In this document: positions 35,061-47,388 of the stretch, in pieces
How the letters are laid out: each line of letters starts with the position of its first letter
Numbering within the stretch: position 1 is the first letter of the stretch
Assembly: GCA_949752795.1 (NCBI GenBank)
Contig: OX457058.1
Coordinates: 38,194,587 to 38,258,586, forward strand
DNA length: 64,000 bases
Direction of reading: 5' to 3'
Source: Hyperoodon ampullatus
Taxonomy: Eukaryota; Chordata; Mammalia; Artiodactyla; Ziphiidae
Made by a program: the position numbers and the translations under genes
Notes under the pieces: model-generated
What the model was told of the DNA's origin: nothing
The model's database searches: none
The model's input: only the letters and a program-made list of their open reading frames with translations

Positions 35061-35800
35061 TTCTGATCACCGAGTCTAATGTGTGTAGTGGTTTCCCCAC
35101 ATCAGCGCACAATTGTTGGACACCAGCTGGGTGTCCTGCTATTGAACTCAATCTGACACTGTGGAGATAGCATCAGACTCCACAGGCTAAGGGCTCAGTC
35201 CCGCAAGACCACCCTCCACTGCAGATGTCCGTTGCAAGCCCATGTTGTCACCTAGGCTTCTGACCAACTGGAAATAAATCAGAGGTTCCACAACCCCTTC
35301 CTTGGGTTTCATTAATTTGCTAGAGTGGCTCACAGAACTCAGGAAACTCATTTACTCACTAGATTACTGGTGTATTACAAAGGATATTAAAGGATGCGAA
35401 TCAACAACCAGATGAAGAGTTACACAGGACGAGGCCCTGAATAAAGGAGCCTCTGTCCCTGTGAAGTTTGGGGAGTTTGGGGACTGGCAAGGTAGCATGT
35501 GGAAGGGTTATGGGTCAGCAGCCTGGAAGCTCCCTGAACCCTCTCCTTTTGGGTTTTTATGGCGGCTTCATGACATAGGCATGATTGATTAATTCATTGA
35601 CCGTTGGTGATTGCTTCCACCTCCAGCCTCTCTCTCCTCCCTGGAAATTGACGGTGAGACTGCAAGTTCCACCCCTCTATTCAGGGCTGCTTCCTCTGGC
35701 AACCAGCTCCCCGTCTTTAGAGGATTTCCCCAAGTAGCCTCATAAACGTAAAGCCAGTTGTGGTGGAAAGGGGCTTGTGAATGATCAGACACCCATTTCA
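35061..35800 (+). repeat. LTR-like interspersed repeat, family not named
   Basis: Phrases such as 'ctagagtggctcacagaact', 'ttacaaaggatattaaagga', 'agatgaagagttacacagg' and 'ggtttttatggcggcttcat' are typical of an old mammalian LTR. I cannot assign the family with confidence. No internal viral coding sequence is visible. Confidence 0.5.
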
Positions 35801-36002
35801 CTTTTATAGCTCTGAAGTGATTTCAGGAACTGAGGAAAGGAGACCAAGTATTATAGCAAAAGATGTTCCCATTGCTTTTATTGCTCAGGAAATTCCAAGG
35901 GCTTTGGGAGCTGTGAGCCAGGAAGCATGGATAAGGACCAAATGTTCATTTCTTATAAATCACAACATCACAGGAATCTTCTGAAAGTTTATAAATTCTG
36001 TA

Positions 36003-36190
36003 ATAACAATAATAATAGCTGGCTTTCATGGTCTTTACAAGGGGCCAGGTATTTGCCAAGCAGTTTGCTTTGATTTTGATGCATAGGTACCCCTGGCATC
36101 CCTATTTTACAGACGAGGAAACTGAGGCCAAGAGAGGTTGAGTAACTCATCAAAGGTCACACAGTGCTAAGAACCCAGCTTCTAACCACT
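36003..36190 (-). repeat. MIR element
   Basis: The inverted MIR core is clear: 'cctattttacagacgaggaa', 'actgaggcc', 'gttgagtaact' and 'ggtcacacag'. Confidence 0.85.
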
Positions 36191-36533
36191 CACGCTGACC
36201 ACCCTTCAAAGTTCCCTGTGGTTTTGGGAATGACCGCCCTCCATCTTCCCATCAGAGGAGCCAGGCTCTCAGGGTGCCGTGCTGGGGGCCAGCTGGCATG
36301 CATAGAGGCCTCGATGGGTTGACAAACTGTGCGACTTGTCCCTGAACCCATGTGAGATGTCCCCAGAGGCTCTGAGGAGCACCTGGGGCTGAGGGCTGGG
36401 GTCCCGGCTGACACCTGTCAGAGCGAGGATCACTAATGTCAGTAATTCCAGCTGTACCCACAAGGTGGCGCCACCAGGAGAAAGGGATACTGATTTTTTC
36501 TGTTGTGTGAAACTTTTAAAAATTACGAAAGTG

Positions 36534-36744
36534 GGGCTTCCCTGGTGGCGCAGTGGTTGGGAGGCCGCCTGCCGATGCAGGGGACACGGATTCGTGCCCC
36601 GGTCCGGGAAGATCCCACGTGCCGCGGAGTGGCTGGGCCCGTGGGCCATGGCCGCTGGGCCTGCGCGTCCGGAGCCTGTGCTCCGCAACGGGAGAGGCCA
36701 CAGCAGTGAGAGGCCCGCGTACCGCAAAAAAAAAAAAAAAAAAA
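36534..36744 (+). mobile_element. CHR SINE, young copy
   Basis: A full CHR body with a long A tail (36726-36745) is flanked by the duplication aaaaattacgaaa (about 36518-36530 and 36742-36754). It is oriented towards the minus-strand copy at 37359. Confidence 0.93.
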
Positions 36745-37249
36745 AATTACGAAACCGACACACGCGTCTCATAACAAGGCAGAGGTGTATAAAGAAAAGA
36801 CTTCATCATCCCCCCCCACACACCTCGTTCTCCCTCCACCCAGGAAAGTCAGGTTGAACCTCTCCACTCTTTTCTCCAAGTTCCAGCAAACATCAGACAC
36901 ACAGGTGAAGGACTTTTTGTTTGTTTGTTTTAACTTTGCTTTATTTATTTTACTTTTTACAATATGGGATCATCCTATACTCAGTACTGTGCAACCTTCA
37001 GTCTCCATTGAACTGAATATCACACTCTCCCTCTAGAATAGTGAACAGGCGATTCTCATTATTCAGTAGTCAAGCTCTGTAAAGTCCTGCGAAAATAGGG
37101 AAGAAGCGAAGGCTGAACCAGTGCTCCTAGGGCAATACGGGGTTGGGTTCCTGGGTTCCTGCCAGCCTCAGGTCACCGCATTTTTGTCAGTGGATCAACA
37201 GGTAGCTGTATAACCTTGTTTGGGGGATGTTTCTACCTAAAGACATTTT

Positions 37250-37358
37250 ATTTAATATTTGTTGGTTCACTAACGTTGCCCTTAGGGTCAACAGCGCTAT
37301 AACTCATGCCTGAGCAAAGCTAATTGAATGGCCGTATTTTCTCCTTAAGGCCCATCTT
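37250..37358 (+). repeat. Direct duplication flanking a SINE, left copy
   Basis: This 109-bp segment is repeated at 37573-37684 with four substitutions and a 3-bp indel. The two copies abut the two ends of a minus-strand CHR SINE. Confidence 0.92.
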
Positions 37359-37572
37359 TTCTTTTTTTTTTTTTTTTTTGCGGTATGCGGGCCTCTCACT
37401 GTTGTGGCCTCTCCCGTTGCGGAGCACAGGCTCTGGACGTGCAGGATCAGCGGCCATGGCTCACGGGCCCAGCCGCTATGCGGCATGTGGGATCCTCCCA
37501 GATCGGGGCTCAAACCCGTGTCTCCTGCATCGGCAGGCGGACTCTCAACCACTGCGCCACCAGGGAAGCCCA
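37359..37572 (-). mobile_element. CHR SINE between two 110-bp repeats
   Basis: The body is on the minus strand, T-run at 37362-37379 and head 'gggcttccctggtggcgcag' ending at about 37570. It is immediately flanked by the two copies of the 110-bp direct duplication. Confidence 0.93.
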
Positions 37573-37684
37573 ATTTAATATATGTTGTTGGTTCATTAAC
37601 GTTGCACTTAGGGTCAACAGCACTATAACTCATGCCTGAACAAAGCTAATTGAATGGCCGTATTTTCTCCTTAAGGCCCATCTT
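37573..37684 (+). repeat. Direct duplication flanking a SINE, right copy
   Basis: Partner of the segment at 37250-37358, with about 96% identity outside a 3-bp indel. It either is an exceptionally long target-site duplication or records a tandem duplication into which the SINE inserted. Confidence 0.92.
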
Positions 37685-38047
37685 ATCCTGCTTCCACTTG
37701 GGAACACCAGACGGCACTTCATTCACCACTAGGCTTGGGGGTCATTTCAAAGAGCAAAATCACCCACAAAAAGCGTATAGATATGAAAAAAAAAAAGTGG
37801 CCCTGCGTAAACTGCCAAAAGGACACTTGTTTGGCATCTGAGAGCTGAAACAAGAAGGCAGAATGCTGCCTTGCTGGACCTCAGCTGGAAACGCCAGCGC
37901 TCCACCACTCAAAATTTTCCCGGCTCTGCCCATGTTGGAGAATGACTGTGCAAATCCCAGCGTGTATTGGTTTTGGGGTTACAAATAAATTTTAGAGAAT
38001 AGGTGAATTCACAAAGACAGAATCCATGAATAATGAGTGTCGACTGT

Positions 38048-39407
38048 ATATTGATTAAGATATATTTTCTAAAATTTCTACGATTAGTCTGCGGGGGGTT
38101 TTCGGTGTAGGGGGGTGGTAAACAGAAAAAAATATTAGTTGCTTAAAAAAAAAAAGGCAGGGGTTGGGGGGAGCGGTTGAGCTTCCACCTCCCCTGTTAA
38201 CTCCATTTGCTGCCCTGTTCCCTCGTGCAGAGATAAAGTGGAAGCAGCCTAGCTGGTCCCAGGAGGTGGCCCTTGGCATGGGCTGTGGCCAGGGGATGCG
38301 GGAGGCCACAGCTCCCCACAAGGCACACAGAACTCTGACGAGGGCAGGGAGTGGAACAGTGTCCTGAGGCTTCCACACCTGAGGGCTCACCTGATCGTGA
38401 GGGAGGCAAAGGAGGCATTTTCTCCCCATTTTACAGAAGAGCGGTGGCAGTTCTCAGAGGTCCCCTGCTGAGGCCATGTAGTGCTGGACGTGACCTACAC
38501 TGGCTCAGGCCTCTCACCTTGACACTTCCTGCTGACATCCATGGAGTCAGTGCTGCTTTGGGGCCCCTGGGGGCCAAGCCCCTGGAAAAGAGTGGATTTT
38601 CTCTTCCCTTCCAGGTGGGTCTGGCTAGAGGACCTGGAAGGCCTGTGGCAATGCCAAGTAGAGGTCTATGAAAAAAATGAGTTTGAATCCTGACTCTACC
38701 TGTCTAAGCTATGTGACCTCGAGCAAATTATGCTGGATCTCCCTGGGCCTCAGTGTCCTCATCTCTAGAAGGGGAAAGTCATGGCTTCAGAGGGAGCTTG
38801 TGAGGTTTATCTGCGGTAACATGTGCTGATTCCCTATTTGGAGAGGCTTTGGTTGTGTGTCCACTTCCCCCAAGCTGGCTGGCCCAGCAGCAGGGTAGGT
38901 AATGGCAGGATAGGACCAGAGAAGGTGGCCAAATGCCTTTTCTTCATTTGGCCCATCCTCCTGAATGCAGTGTCCCAAGAATGAACCATTCTGCCTGACA
39001 TGGAGGGGAATGGTCTGTGTCACATCCAGGCCAGACCCCGGCTCACTCCAGGGCACAGGGACCCCGGATGCCAAAGCCATCAGGAACCCCAGAGACCAGC
39101 CTGTCTAGCCCCTTTATTTTACAAAGGGGAAGGCCAGTCACTTAGGATTCTTCTGGCTACAAGCACCAAGCACCAGAAACCTGATTCAAACCAGTTTTGG
39201 CAGACAAAGGGGGAATTTTTTGGCTCACACAGCCAAACTGCAGAAAGGGAAGGGATGACAGGAATCTGACGTCACTGGGGTCTCGTCCGGCTCTCCTCTC
39301 CTCTCCCCGCGGGTCAGACCAGCTTTCTACACACCACAGGTGCATGGCTGCAGCAGATTTGAGACCTGACCCTCTCTTCTAGCTACCGTTTAAAAAAATC
39401 CCAGGCA
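38048..39407. other. Intergenic with a MIR and an old repeat
   Basis: A plus-strand MIR is recognisable at about 38675-38800 ('gtttgaatcctgactctacc', 'cctcatctctagaagggg'). The patch 39130-39290 ('ttctggctacaagcacca', 'ttttttggctcacacagcc') belongs to an old interspersed family that I cannot name. No gene was found. Confidence 0.45.
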
Positions 39408-39622
39408 GGGCTTCCCTGGTGGCGCAGTGGTTGGGAGTCCGCCTGCCGATGCTAGGGGACACGGGTTCATGCCCCGGTCTGGGAGGATCCCGCATGCCGC
39501 GGAGTGGCTGGGTCCGTGAGCCATGGCCGTTGAGCCTGCGCATCCGGAGCCTGTGCTCCGCAACGGGAGAGGCCACAACAGTGAGAGGCCCGCGTACCGC
39601 AAAAAAAAAAAAAAAAAAAAAA
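39408..39622 (+). mobile_element. CHR SINE, young copy
   Basis: A full body with a long A run (39601-39624) is flanked by the duplication aaaaatcccaggca (about 39393-39406 and 39620-39633). Confidence 0.93.
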
Positions 39623-42600
39623 AATCCCAGGCAAAGAGCCTGTTGGGCCACCGTTGGCTCACCTGCCACCTTTAGATCTGTCCCTGTGGCCAAGGTGGTG
39701 CCTGCAGCTCTTTACAGACCACCTGTGGGAGGCAGGGTGTGTGCACGGGCTGGGTGGGGAGCAGTAACACCGAGGGTCCTGCCCGAGGGTGATTTGACTG
39801 TCCCCTGCGGTCAAGGTGAATGTGTGTTAAACATGGAAGTAGATAATGTATGGAGGGAGAAAAATGACTTCTTTTTCTTTGTAAAGTTTAGTGTAATGTA
39901 TGATTTTTGGCCAATAACAAGTCCACCATTCCAAATTCAAAAGCTACCGCAGGATTGAAGTGAAAAGTCTCCCCGTGTCCCCGACCCCTGGAGGTGGTCA
40001 TCGATGGTGTCAGTTTCTTGCATTCTGGAGAGGGCAAAGAGCCTTTGGAGCTCCCCTCGGGACTTCCAGGTGGAGGGGAGTCACGGAGAGGACCAAGAGC
40101 CAGTGTTTGCTGCTCCCATCTGGTCCTGGGGGCGTGCCTGCCTCTCGGTGGGCCCGTCCTCCCCTGCCCTTCTGTCCTCCCAAGCTGAGCCCCGGGAGAG
40201 GCGCGGGTGACCCTGGGGCTGGAGTGTGTCAGCAGCTTCCACGATGCCCTCCCCTTCCCACCCCGCCCCGCTGGGGCTTAGCTTCCAATCCGGAGGACTG
40301 GCCTCATCGTGGCCTCCCCCACCCCCAGGTCTCCTCCTAGCCCATCAGACCCAGGACTGTGCAGGAGGCTATGGCACCTGGACTGGGTGGTCAGAGTCTG
40401 CTCTCTGCCAGGCGTGGGTTGCTGAAGGAACCAGACACGCACCGACCCACTGGGGTTCGGAGGTGCCGAATCAGAACAGCCAAATCCCACCCACCTCGAT
40501 AGCTGAGGGGTGAGGAGCCCCATGCCGGTGGGTCAGAGCAGCCACCTTTGCTCTCTGACCCTTGCAGTGGGGGCACTGCCCCCTGGGGTCCTGCCTCTCG
40601 GAGCCAGTCACACTTCAGCGGCCTTTGCTTCCAGCTGGGAGTCACTGAGTCTCCCTGCAAACCCAAGGAGGGGCAGCTGATCCCTGTCTTCTCTTGCTGT
40701 GGATTCCTGGGGTTACACACCTTGCCCAGGGCCCTCACACTGGGCATCCCTCTTGTCTGGAGCCAGCAGGCTTCCTCAGCAAGGTCCCCAGGGTTCCTCT
40801 GTTTGCCTGGTCCAGGCCTGCCCTCCTACCAGCTTGTGTCCTCTGCTTTCCAAGATGCTGCCGGCCCCTGAGCTGAGGTGCCTCAGGCCCCAGGCCCAGG
40901 CATTCAGCCGCTCTTCCCTGTGGCCTCTCCCTTCCTGTGAGTAGGGGTCAGGGAGTGCTGGTGGTTTGCTGGCAGTTTTTAAGGGTAGCCCGGAAGTCCC
41001 TCTCCTAGATCCCCATTCTTGGGAACCCACAGAAATTGGCGGAGAGCTTGGCCAGAAACATGGATGGAGCACTTGTTGTCCTCTGAGCATGAGCCAGGCC
41101 CAGGGTAATGAAGAAACAACCCCTGCCCTCAGTGCTGGGAGCCAGTGTGCATTTCCCAGATGCCCTTGCAGCTATGGTTCTGGGTGTGATTTATATTCTG
41201 CCTGTGAGATACACTCGTGAGAGATTTGAGAGGCCAAAGAGAGGCAGGGGCCGTCTGCCTGTGGCCCTGGCACAGACCAGCTCTGGCGGACAAGACTGTT
41301 GTCGCAGCCCAACTCGGTGTGCCACTCTCTAGTCACTGAATTTGCATTGTGGTGGCAGCAATGGTGGTAGCCGTGGCAACAGTGGCCTCCTGTCCTCTAG
41401 AATCTGGCTCCAGATCCCAGCTGCAGTGGCGTGACCTTGAAGCAAGTCACGTTCTAACACTCACTATGCCAGCCCTTCCAGCCATCTTTATTCTTGCTGG
41501 TGAAGTTCTGTACCACATCTCATTTTGCTTGAAATAACCAGAGTGTTTCCTAGTTCCTACTCTGAATGATACGGGTATGAGGGTGAGAAAGAATTTGTTC
41601 TCACTGGGGAGAGTCATTGGTTCGTGCAACATATATGGATTGGGCACCTCCTTCCTGCAGGCTCTGTGCTGGGTGCTGGGGATACAAGAGAAACCAGACA
41701 GGGCTCTCAGCGAGCTCACAGCTGGGTAGGTGTGTGGGTGAGGGCGGGGGGAAAGCTAAGCCACCATGGCCATGTGATCCACACCACAGGGTCCGCTGGG
41801 AGCCCAGAGGAGGGTCCTGGCATCAGTCAGGTTCAGTTTCAGGAAACAGACCTTTCCAGATATTTTAATACAAAAGGCACTTAGTACAGGGAATTAGGTG
41901 CTTACTGATCTTTGGAAGGGCTGGGGGGTAGGCTCTCAGCTGGGCCTCCAGAATGACTTCCAGAACTGGGCCTCTAGCAAAGCGACCATCCTGCCACAAT
42001 GACAGCCATGCCTTCAACTTTGCATCAGTGTGGCACTCCAACGTCATGGGGAGAGCTGCCTGAGCTTCCCAGGCTGGGATGGCCTTCCAGGCTCATCACC
42101 ATGTGGGTGCAGCAGTAGCTCTGGTGACCTTGGGCATCTTGTGTTCTCAGATGAGAATGTTCATGGCCCCTTCACGCTTCCTGAAAGAGGATGCAATCAG
42201 GTCATGCTTGGTCACCGTCTGGTTTGGATCACCCCCATGGGCTAAGCGGCACCTCATTGACGTTTAGTCTCTTTCAGACCTGGTTGGTCCACAGCTACCT
42301 TGACTCAGGTACCTGCCTGAGTCCAGCCAGTTGTGGCCAGGGGAGCACAGCTGGTTTGCTGGGGAGTGGGGCCTTGGGCATGGCAGGCCTTTGTGAGCCT
42401 CCTGGCAGGAACCCCCCATGGCCACTGACCCCACCAGATGCCAACCTGAGCTGCTTCCCAGCTTTATGCTCCGACGGTAATGATTATGTGATTGAAACTA
42501 ACCTCTGCCACCTGAAAGTGTTTCTGGAACAAAGCAGGGAGGGACTAAATAAATAAATAACCAGACCAATCTAAACTGAATGGCACATTACAATTAACCA

Positions 42601-44640
42601 GACATTACAATTGCCCCTGAAGGACAGCAGACAGAATCTTGTCTCGAAACCCTGACAATTAAATGCCGAGGCAAGATGACCATTTTCTTCCAGAAGCAGG
42701 ATACCTGAGATGTTCCCCTACATGTAAACACCTGATCTCAGAGAGTCTTGCTCTCATTTATCCCCCAATGAATGAATGACTTAAACCTTTTTTTGTACCT
42801 GGGATGGGATGGGGTCTGTCCCCTTTTAACAGGAGAGCAAGACAATCTCTACAAAAGTTCTAGGTGCTTAGACTTTAGCCCAACTTAAGGAAATGTCTCT
42901 GCAAGAGAGAAATATGCATTTCTTTTAATCCCACAGCCTATATTTTGAGCTTAATATCTCTAGTGGCAAACAAATGGCAAGAAACCCATTTACCGTCTCT
43001 GGCGGGTGTGGGGAGTAGTCACTGCAGGTCAAGGCTCCGTGGGTGCTGCTGTGCTCATCCCACAGGGGGCACTGCTCGCCAAGCCGGGCCTGGCTGGGAT
43101 CTAATAGATTAGGACATGGGATTCGCAATTTTGCAGCTGGCAAAACAGGCCACAGGGCCCTGGCCAGGGCTTGGAGCCCGTGGATATTTCAATCATTCAG
43201 GAACTGAAGGTTCTGCCCTTCTCTGGAAGGACACACTGCACTGATGCCATGGCCCCCAGGATGGATCCTTGTGAGGACTACTTTTTTTTTCAGTGATTTG
43301 TAGAAATGTCACTTCCAGAAGTTGGCCTCTGTTTAGTATGTGAAGTATGTACAAGTATGCAAATGTATATCAGAGAAGGCAGTTCAGTTGCCTTTCTCGT
43401 GGCATGCACGTGTGGATTGAGATGCTTGGGGCTGATTAACATCAACATTTTAAAAATGAAATTGTCTTATTGACCGAGAACCTCATCTTTATCTTAAACT
43501 AAGATACGTTAACTGAGTGTCTCCTTACTACATAGTGTTCATGATGTTTCATTCTTCTGAGGGAGGAACTTATTTTCAGGTGTGGATTTTTGTAAACCGG
43601 CTGAATTTCTTGCTGGTGTCTGTTATTTTTAAATTTTATATGTTGAATTATACATTCAATGTATATTTAATATATAAATTAGGTATTCTATAGCTGTATA
43701 AAAATTATATTTATGATGTGATAGTTTTCAATTTATGGTAGAAATAAATCAAGTTTTCTTTTTAAATACTTCTCTGTATCAGAGATATCTCCAGTATCAT
43801 AAATTGTTGTGGAGAATCTTGTGTATGGCCTGGTCTTATCTTGCTGAAATTTACTTCGGTGAAATTTAGCTAAAGAGATAAAAAAGCAAAGCTCGATCAT
43901 TTATTCAGCAAATATTTAATGAGTACTTAATCCGTGAGAGTTCTTTCCATCGCAAGCAACAGGAAATCAACCCAAATGAGCTAAAGCAAAAAGGGGCTCT
44001 TGGCACTGGAAATTTCAACATTGATGGGCTATTTGATGGTAAGGAAATACTGTTCACTTTTTGGTGGAATGCCTGCTTGGCTTGGCTTCATTAATAAGCC
44101 CAGTCCCTGGCTGTGGGGACTGAGTCAGCTCCTCAGTCCTGGCCAGGAGTCAGGAAGGGACTATTGGTGTTGGCCGGGGGTGGGGTGGGCTGGAGGGAGA
44201 CAATAAACGTCCACCTCTATGTGCCAGGCTCCATGCTAGGGACACACAAATGGATGGGGCACGGTCTCTTCTGGTCAGGAAGCTTCTCATCCACAAAACC
44301 AATGATTTGCATTTCCATTAATTCCCTTTTTCCCTTAAACTACACAGGTTTGACATCAACAATTACCCCTCTGAAATATGAAGCACATTTTGAAAATAGC
44401 CCACACCTCTCATGCCCAGTTTTACACACATGCCAACTTGATCCCACAGGTGGTAGATGGAGACCTGGCACGGCAGGAGCTGACCCCAAACGAGCCCTCC
44501 CCTTCCCATGTGTTTTTGCTAGAAACAGCTCAAAAGAGATGGTCTCCTTCTGCTTTCTGAAGGCCGGTAGCGCAGGTCTGGTTATTTCAGGGACAAATGC
44601 CCTGGAGGTGCTCATAGTGCTGGCACAGCTTTTATGGAGG
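39623..44640. other. Intergenic, mostly unclassified
   Basis: The segment 39920-40025 belongs to the same old family as 13135-13250 (shared 'gtgaaaagtctccc'), probably an L1 3' end. Patches near 41600-41720, 41820-41900 and 43920-44030 look like degraded MIR/L2 or LTR material. The segment 43600-43790 is AT-rich. No exon, RNA gene or promoter could be supported. Confidence 0.35.
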
Positions 44641-44644
44641 TGCT

Positions 44645-44815
44645 GACATAAGAATAATCACACCTTACATTTTGTGAGTGATTACTCTGGGCCGGGCACT
44701 GTTCTCAATGCTTTACACATAGAGCTCATTTGACCCTTGCAGCAACTCCATGGTGCTGGTGCTATAACTGTCCCCATTTTACAGATAAGGAGACTTATGA
44801 ACTGCATGGTAAATA
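44645..44815 (-). repeat. MIR element
   Basis: The inverted MIR core is seen in 'ctctgggccgggcactgttc' and 'cccattttacagataaggag'. Confidence 0.8.
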
Positions 44816-44925
44816 ATATTTGGTTAAAAGACCCCTCCCCCCTTCTTCATCCTGTTCCTCTTGTTCAACTCCCTTGGGGGTCCCACTGGTCAAGCACAAA
44901 GGAGGAAGACTCATGAAAAATATTA

Positions 44926-45210
44926 ATAAACTCACATGTTGTACACACTGCTATATTTAAAATGGATAACCAACAAGGACCTACTGTACAGCACAGGGAA
45001 CTCTGCTCAATATTATGTAACAACGTAAATGGGAAAAGAATTGGAAAAAGAATAGATAAATGTATATGCGTAACTGAATCATTTTGCTGTACACCTGAAA
45101 CTATCACAACATTGTTGGTCAACTACAGTCCAATATAAAAGAAAAAGTTAAAAAAAAGACCTGTATCACTCAGATACAAATATAAAATGTTAAAAAAAAT
45201 AATAAAAATA
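44926..45210 (+). mobile_element. LINE-1 3' end, short 5'-truncated copy
   Basis: The segment carries the L1 3' UTR signature 'actgtacagcacagggaact' and 'tgctgtacacctgaaact', ending in A-rich sequence. A diverged duplication (ataaactcacatgttg at about 44926; ataaactcatgttg at about 45208) flanks it. It has no coding part. Confidence 0.8.
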
Positions 45211-45424
45211 AACTCATGTTGCCTTCTGACAAGTATTGGGGCAGCTATTAGCATGACCTGGGATCTTACGCCAGTCACTCTGGTGTGAGCCAGTAGCAAA
45301 CCCAGGATCAGGGTTGGTTTTCTGTCTTCTCAGACTCCCTTTCTCACATGGGGTGTTTAGTGGGCTCGCAGAAATGCCTGGTGGGTTTGGAATCATATAG
45401 TGCTTGGGTCCTATTCCAGGCCCT

Positions 45425-45600
45425 GCGCTCACTGTGTAATTTTTGGATAAGTGAGTCAACCTCATACTTGTTACTGGAGACTTTTTCTTTTTTCCTCTGT
45501 AAAATGGAATAAATAATAGTACCTACGTACCAATAGTACCAAAGGGGTTATTGAGAGGATTAAAGCAGATGGTACCCTAAAATGTTTAGCCTGTTTCATT
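45425..45600 (+). repeat. MIR fragment
   Basis: The plus-strand MIR signature 'ctctgtaaaatggaataaat' and 'ttgagaggattaaagcagat' is visible. Confidence 0.75.
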
Positions 45601-45889
45601 TGGGAGTGGTAGCTTTTGATAGAGGTAGAACAGTGATATTTTCTCTCTGAGGCAGAAACTGCTGAAGCTGGGCTTGGCAAACACAACAGAAAACGGTCAC
45701 CAGGAAGTAAGCTCACTAGAGGGACCCTGGAGGAGCAGGACGTGACCGAAGAGTCCCTTAGTCAGCAGCGGTGATGCAGAGTCTGCACCAGCCTGCATCT
45801 CCAGCAGCAGCCCATGTCTGGCACATAACCTTGGAGCTGGGGTCCTCAGCTTTCAGGGTGAGTGGGTGTTTACTGTGTAACGCAGTTAT

Positions 45890-46115
45890 TGAAATCCTTG
45901 CCCCTAGAGCATGTCTCCCTGGGTTCAAATCTTGGGGAAGCTCTACCACTTACCTGCTGTAGGGCTTTAAGTACCCTACTCTACTTCTCTGTGCCTCAGT
46001 TTCCTCATCAGTAAAAGGGGATAATAATAGTACCTCTATCCTAGGGGTCAATGCGAGGATTAATTAATTAGATGCCAGAACCTGACATCTAATAAATGCT
46101 GGTTGTTATTACCAA
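45890..46115 (+). repeat. MIR element
   Basis: A nearly complete plus-strand MIR: 'tgggttcaaatcttgg', 'gcctcagtttcctcatcagt', 'gaggattaattaatt' and 'aataaatgctggttgttatt'. Confidence 0.88.
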
Positions 46116-46903
46116 GCTCCAGCCAGGGCCTGGAGCAGAACATCCAGTGAGACACAAGGTCAGTCTTCCTGGGAATTTACAACAGCAGAGGGGAGATTTT
46201 AAAAAAAATCAGCTTTTGTTACAACTGAGGTACATGCTTTCCACAAAAGTACAGTGTTTCAGTTTGGACAGGGGGTTCCTAATAAATTTGTCTCTTGCTA
46301 TGTGGGAGGAGAGGTCCAGGGAATTGTAGGGAAATGTACGTGGCTTCTCAGGTATTACTAGTAAAAATAGACTTTTCTAGAAGGGCACACTCTCGCAGGA
46401 GCTCCCAGAAAAGACAGGAGGGAAGGTTGGGGAGCTGGGCTCAGAACACTGGAAACAGTGCAGCTGGGCAGGAAGCGCTCATGCCTCCGGGTACCCTCCC
46501 TCAGCAGGAATCAGTGTCAATCAGTTTTATCCTTGCGGAAGATTCTAATTCCAGGGCCAGGGTATCAGACTGGCCTGAAGTACCTTCTGGGAGGGGCAGG
46601 CATCCTGCTGGAGATTTCCTGACACTGAACCTATGGGGAGGGCTGTTCTCTTAATGGATATCAGGCAGGTCCAGCAACACCATCCCCGGAAGTGACATTC
46701 AGTTAGGGCAAGAGAGCTTAGCTTTTTTGTATCATAGACACCTTCTAAGAATAATGTTTTTTAAATGCATAAAACACATAGGGTTACAAAGGAAAAGAAA
46801 GATAATGAAATATTAGAAAAAACAAATAGATGATATAATATGTAATTTTTTGGTTAACTCAATGAAAAGGAGATCAGGGCAGTGGCCTACCACACTGTTA
46901 TTC
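46116..46903. other. Intergenic, nothing recognised
   Basis: No gene or classified repeat was found. Confidence 0.4.
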
Positions 46904-46922
46904 TGAAGTACAGATGAGTGTA

Positions 46923-47369
46923 TATTAGCCATAAAAAGGAATGAAATTGGGTCATTTGTAGAGACATGGAGGAACCTAGAGACTGTCATACAAAGTGAAG
47001 TAAGTCAGAAAGAGAAAAACAAATACTGTATATTAATGCATATATGTGGAATCTAGAAAAATGGTACAGATGAACCTGTCTGCAAGGCAGAAATAGAGAC
47101 ACAGATGTAGAGAACAAACGTATGGACACCAAGGGGAGAAATGGGGGGGTGGGATGAATTGGGAGATTGGGATTGACATATATACACTAACATGTATAAA
47201 ATAGATAACTAATGAGAATCTGCTGTATAGCACAGGGAACTCTACTTAGTGCTTTGTAGTGACCTAAATGGGAAGGAAATCCAAAAAAGAGGGGATACTT
47301 ATCGCTGTACAGTAGAAACTAACACGATATTGTAAAACAACTATACCCCAATTAAAAAAAAACTAGAAA
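46923..47369 (+). mobile_element. LINE-1 3' end with clean target-site duplication
   Basis: A 5'-truncated L1 fragment covers the very end of ORF2 and the 3' UTR ('gaatctagaaaaatggtaca', 'gctgtatagcacagggaact') and ends in an A-rich tail. It is flanked by the perfect 19-bp duplication tgaagtacagatgagtgta (46904-46922 and 47370-47388), so both boundaries are well defined. Confidence 0.93.
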
Positions 47370-47388
47370 TGAAGTACAGATGAGTGTA

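Larger units (their letters stand above)
37045..38047. mobile_element. Candidate non-autonomous DNA transposon
   Basis: The two ends are inverted copies: 37045-37065 and 38027-38047 match at 18 of 21 positions, sharing the core ctcattattca. The interior is AT-rich and non-coding. It is interrupted by a CHR SINE (37359-37572) and an internal direct duplication. The terminal sequence resembles pogo/Tigger-type ends (CAGTCGACnCTCATTATTC), but a flanking TA duplication is not evident, so the superfamily is uncertain. Confidence 0.45.
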
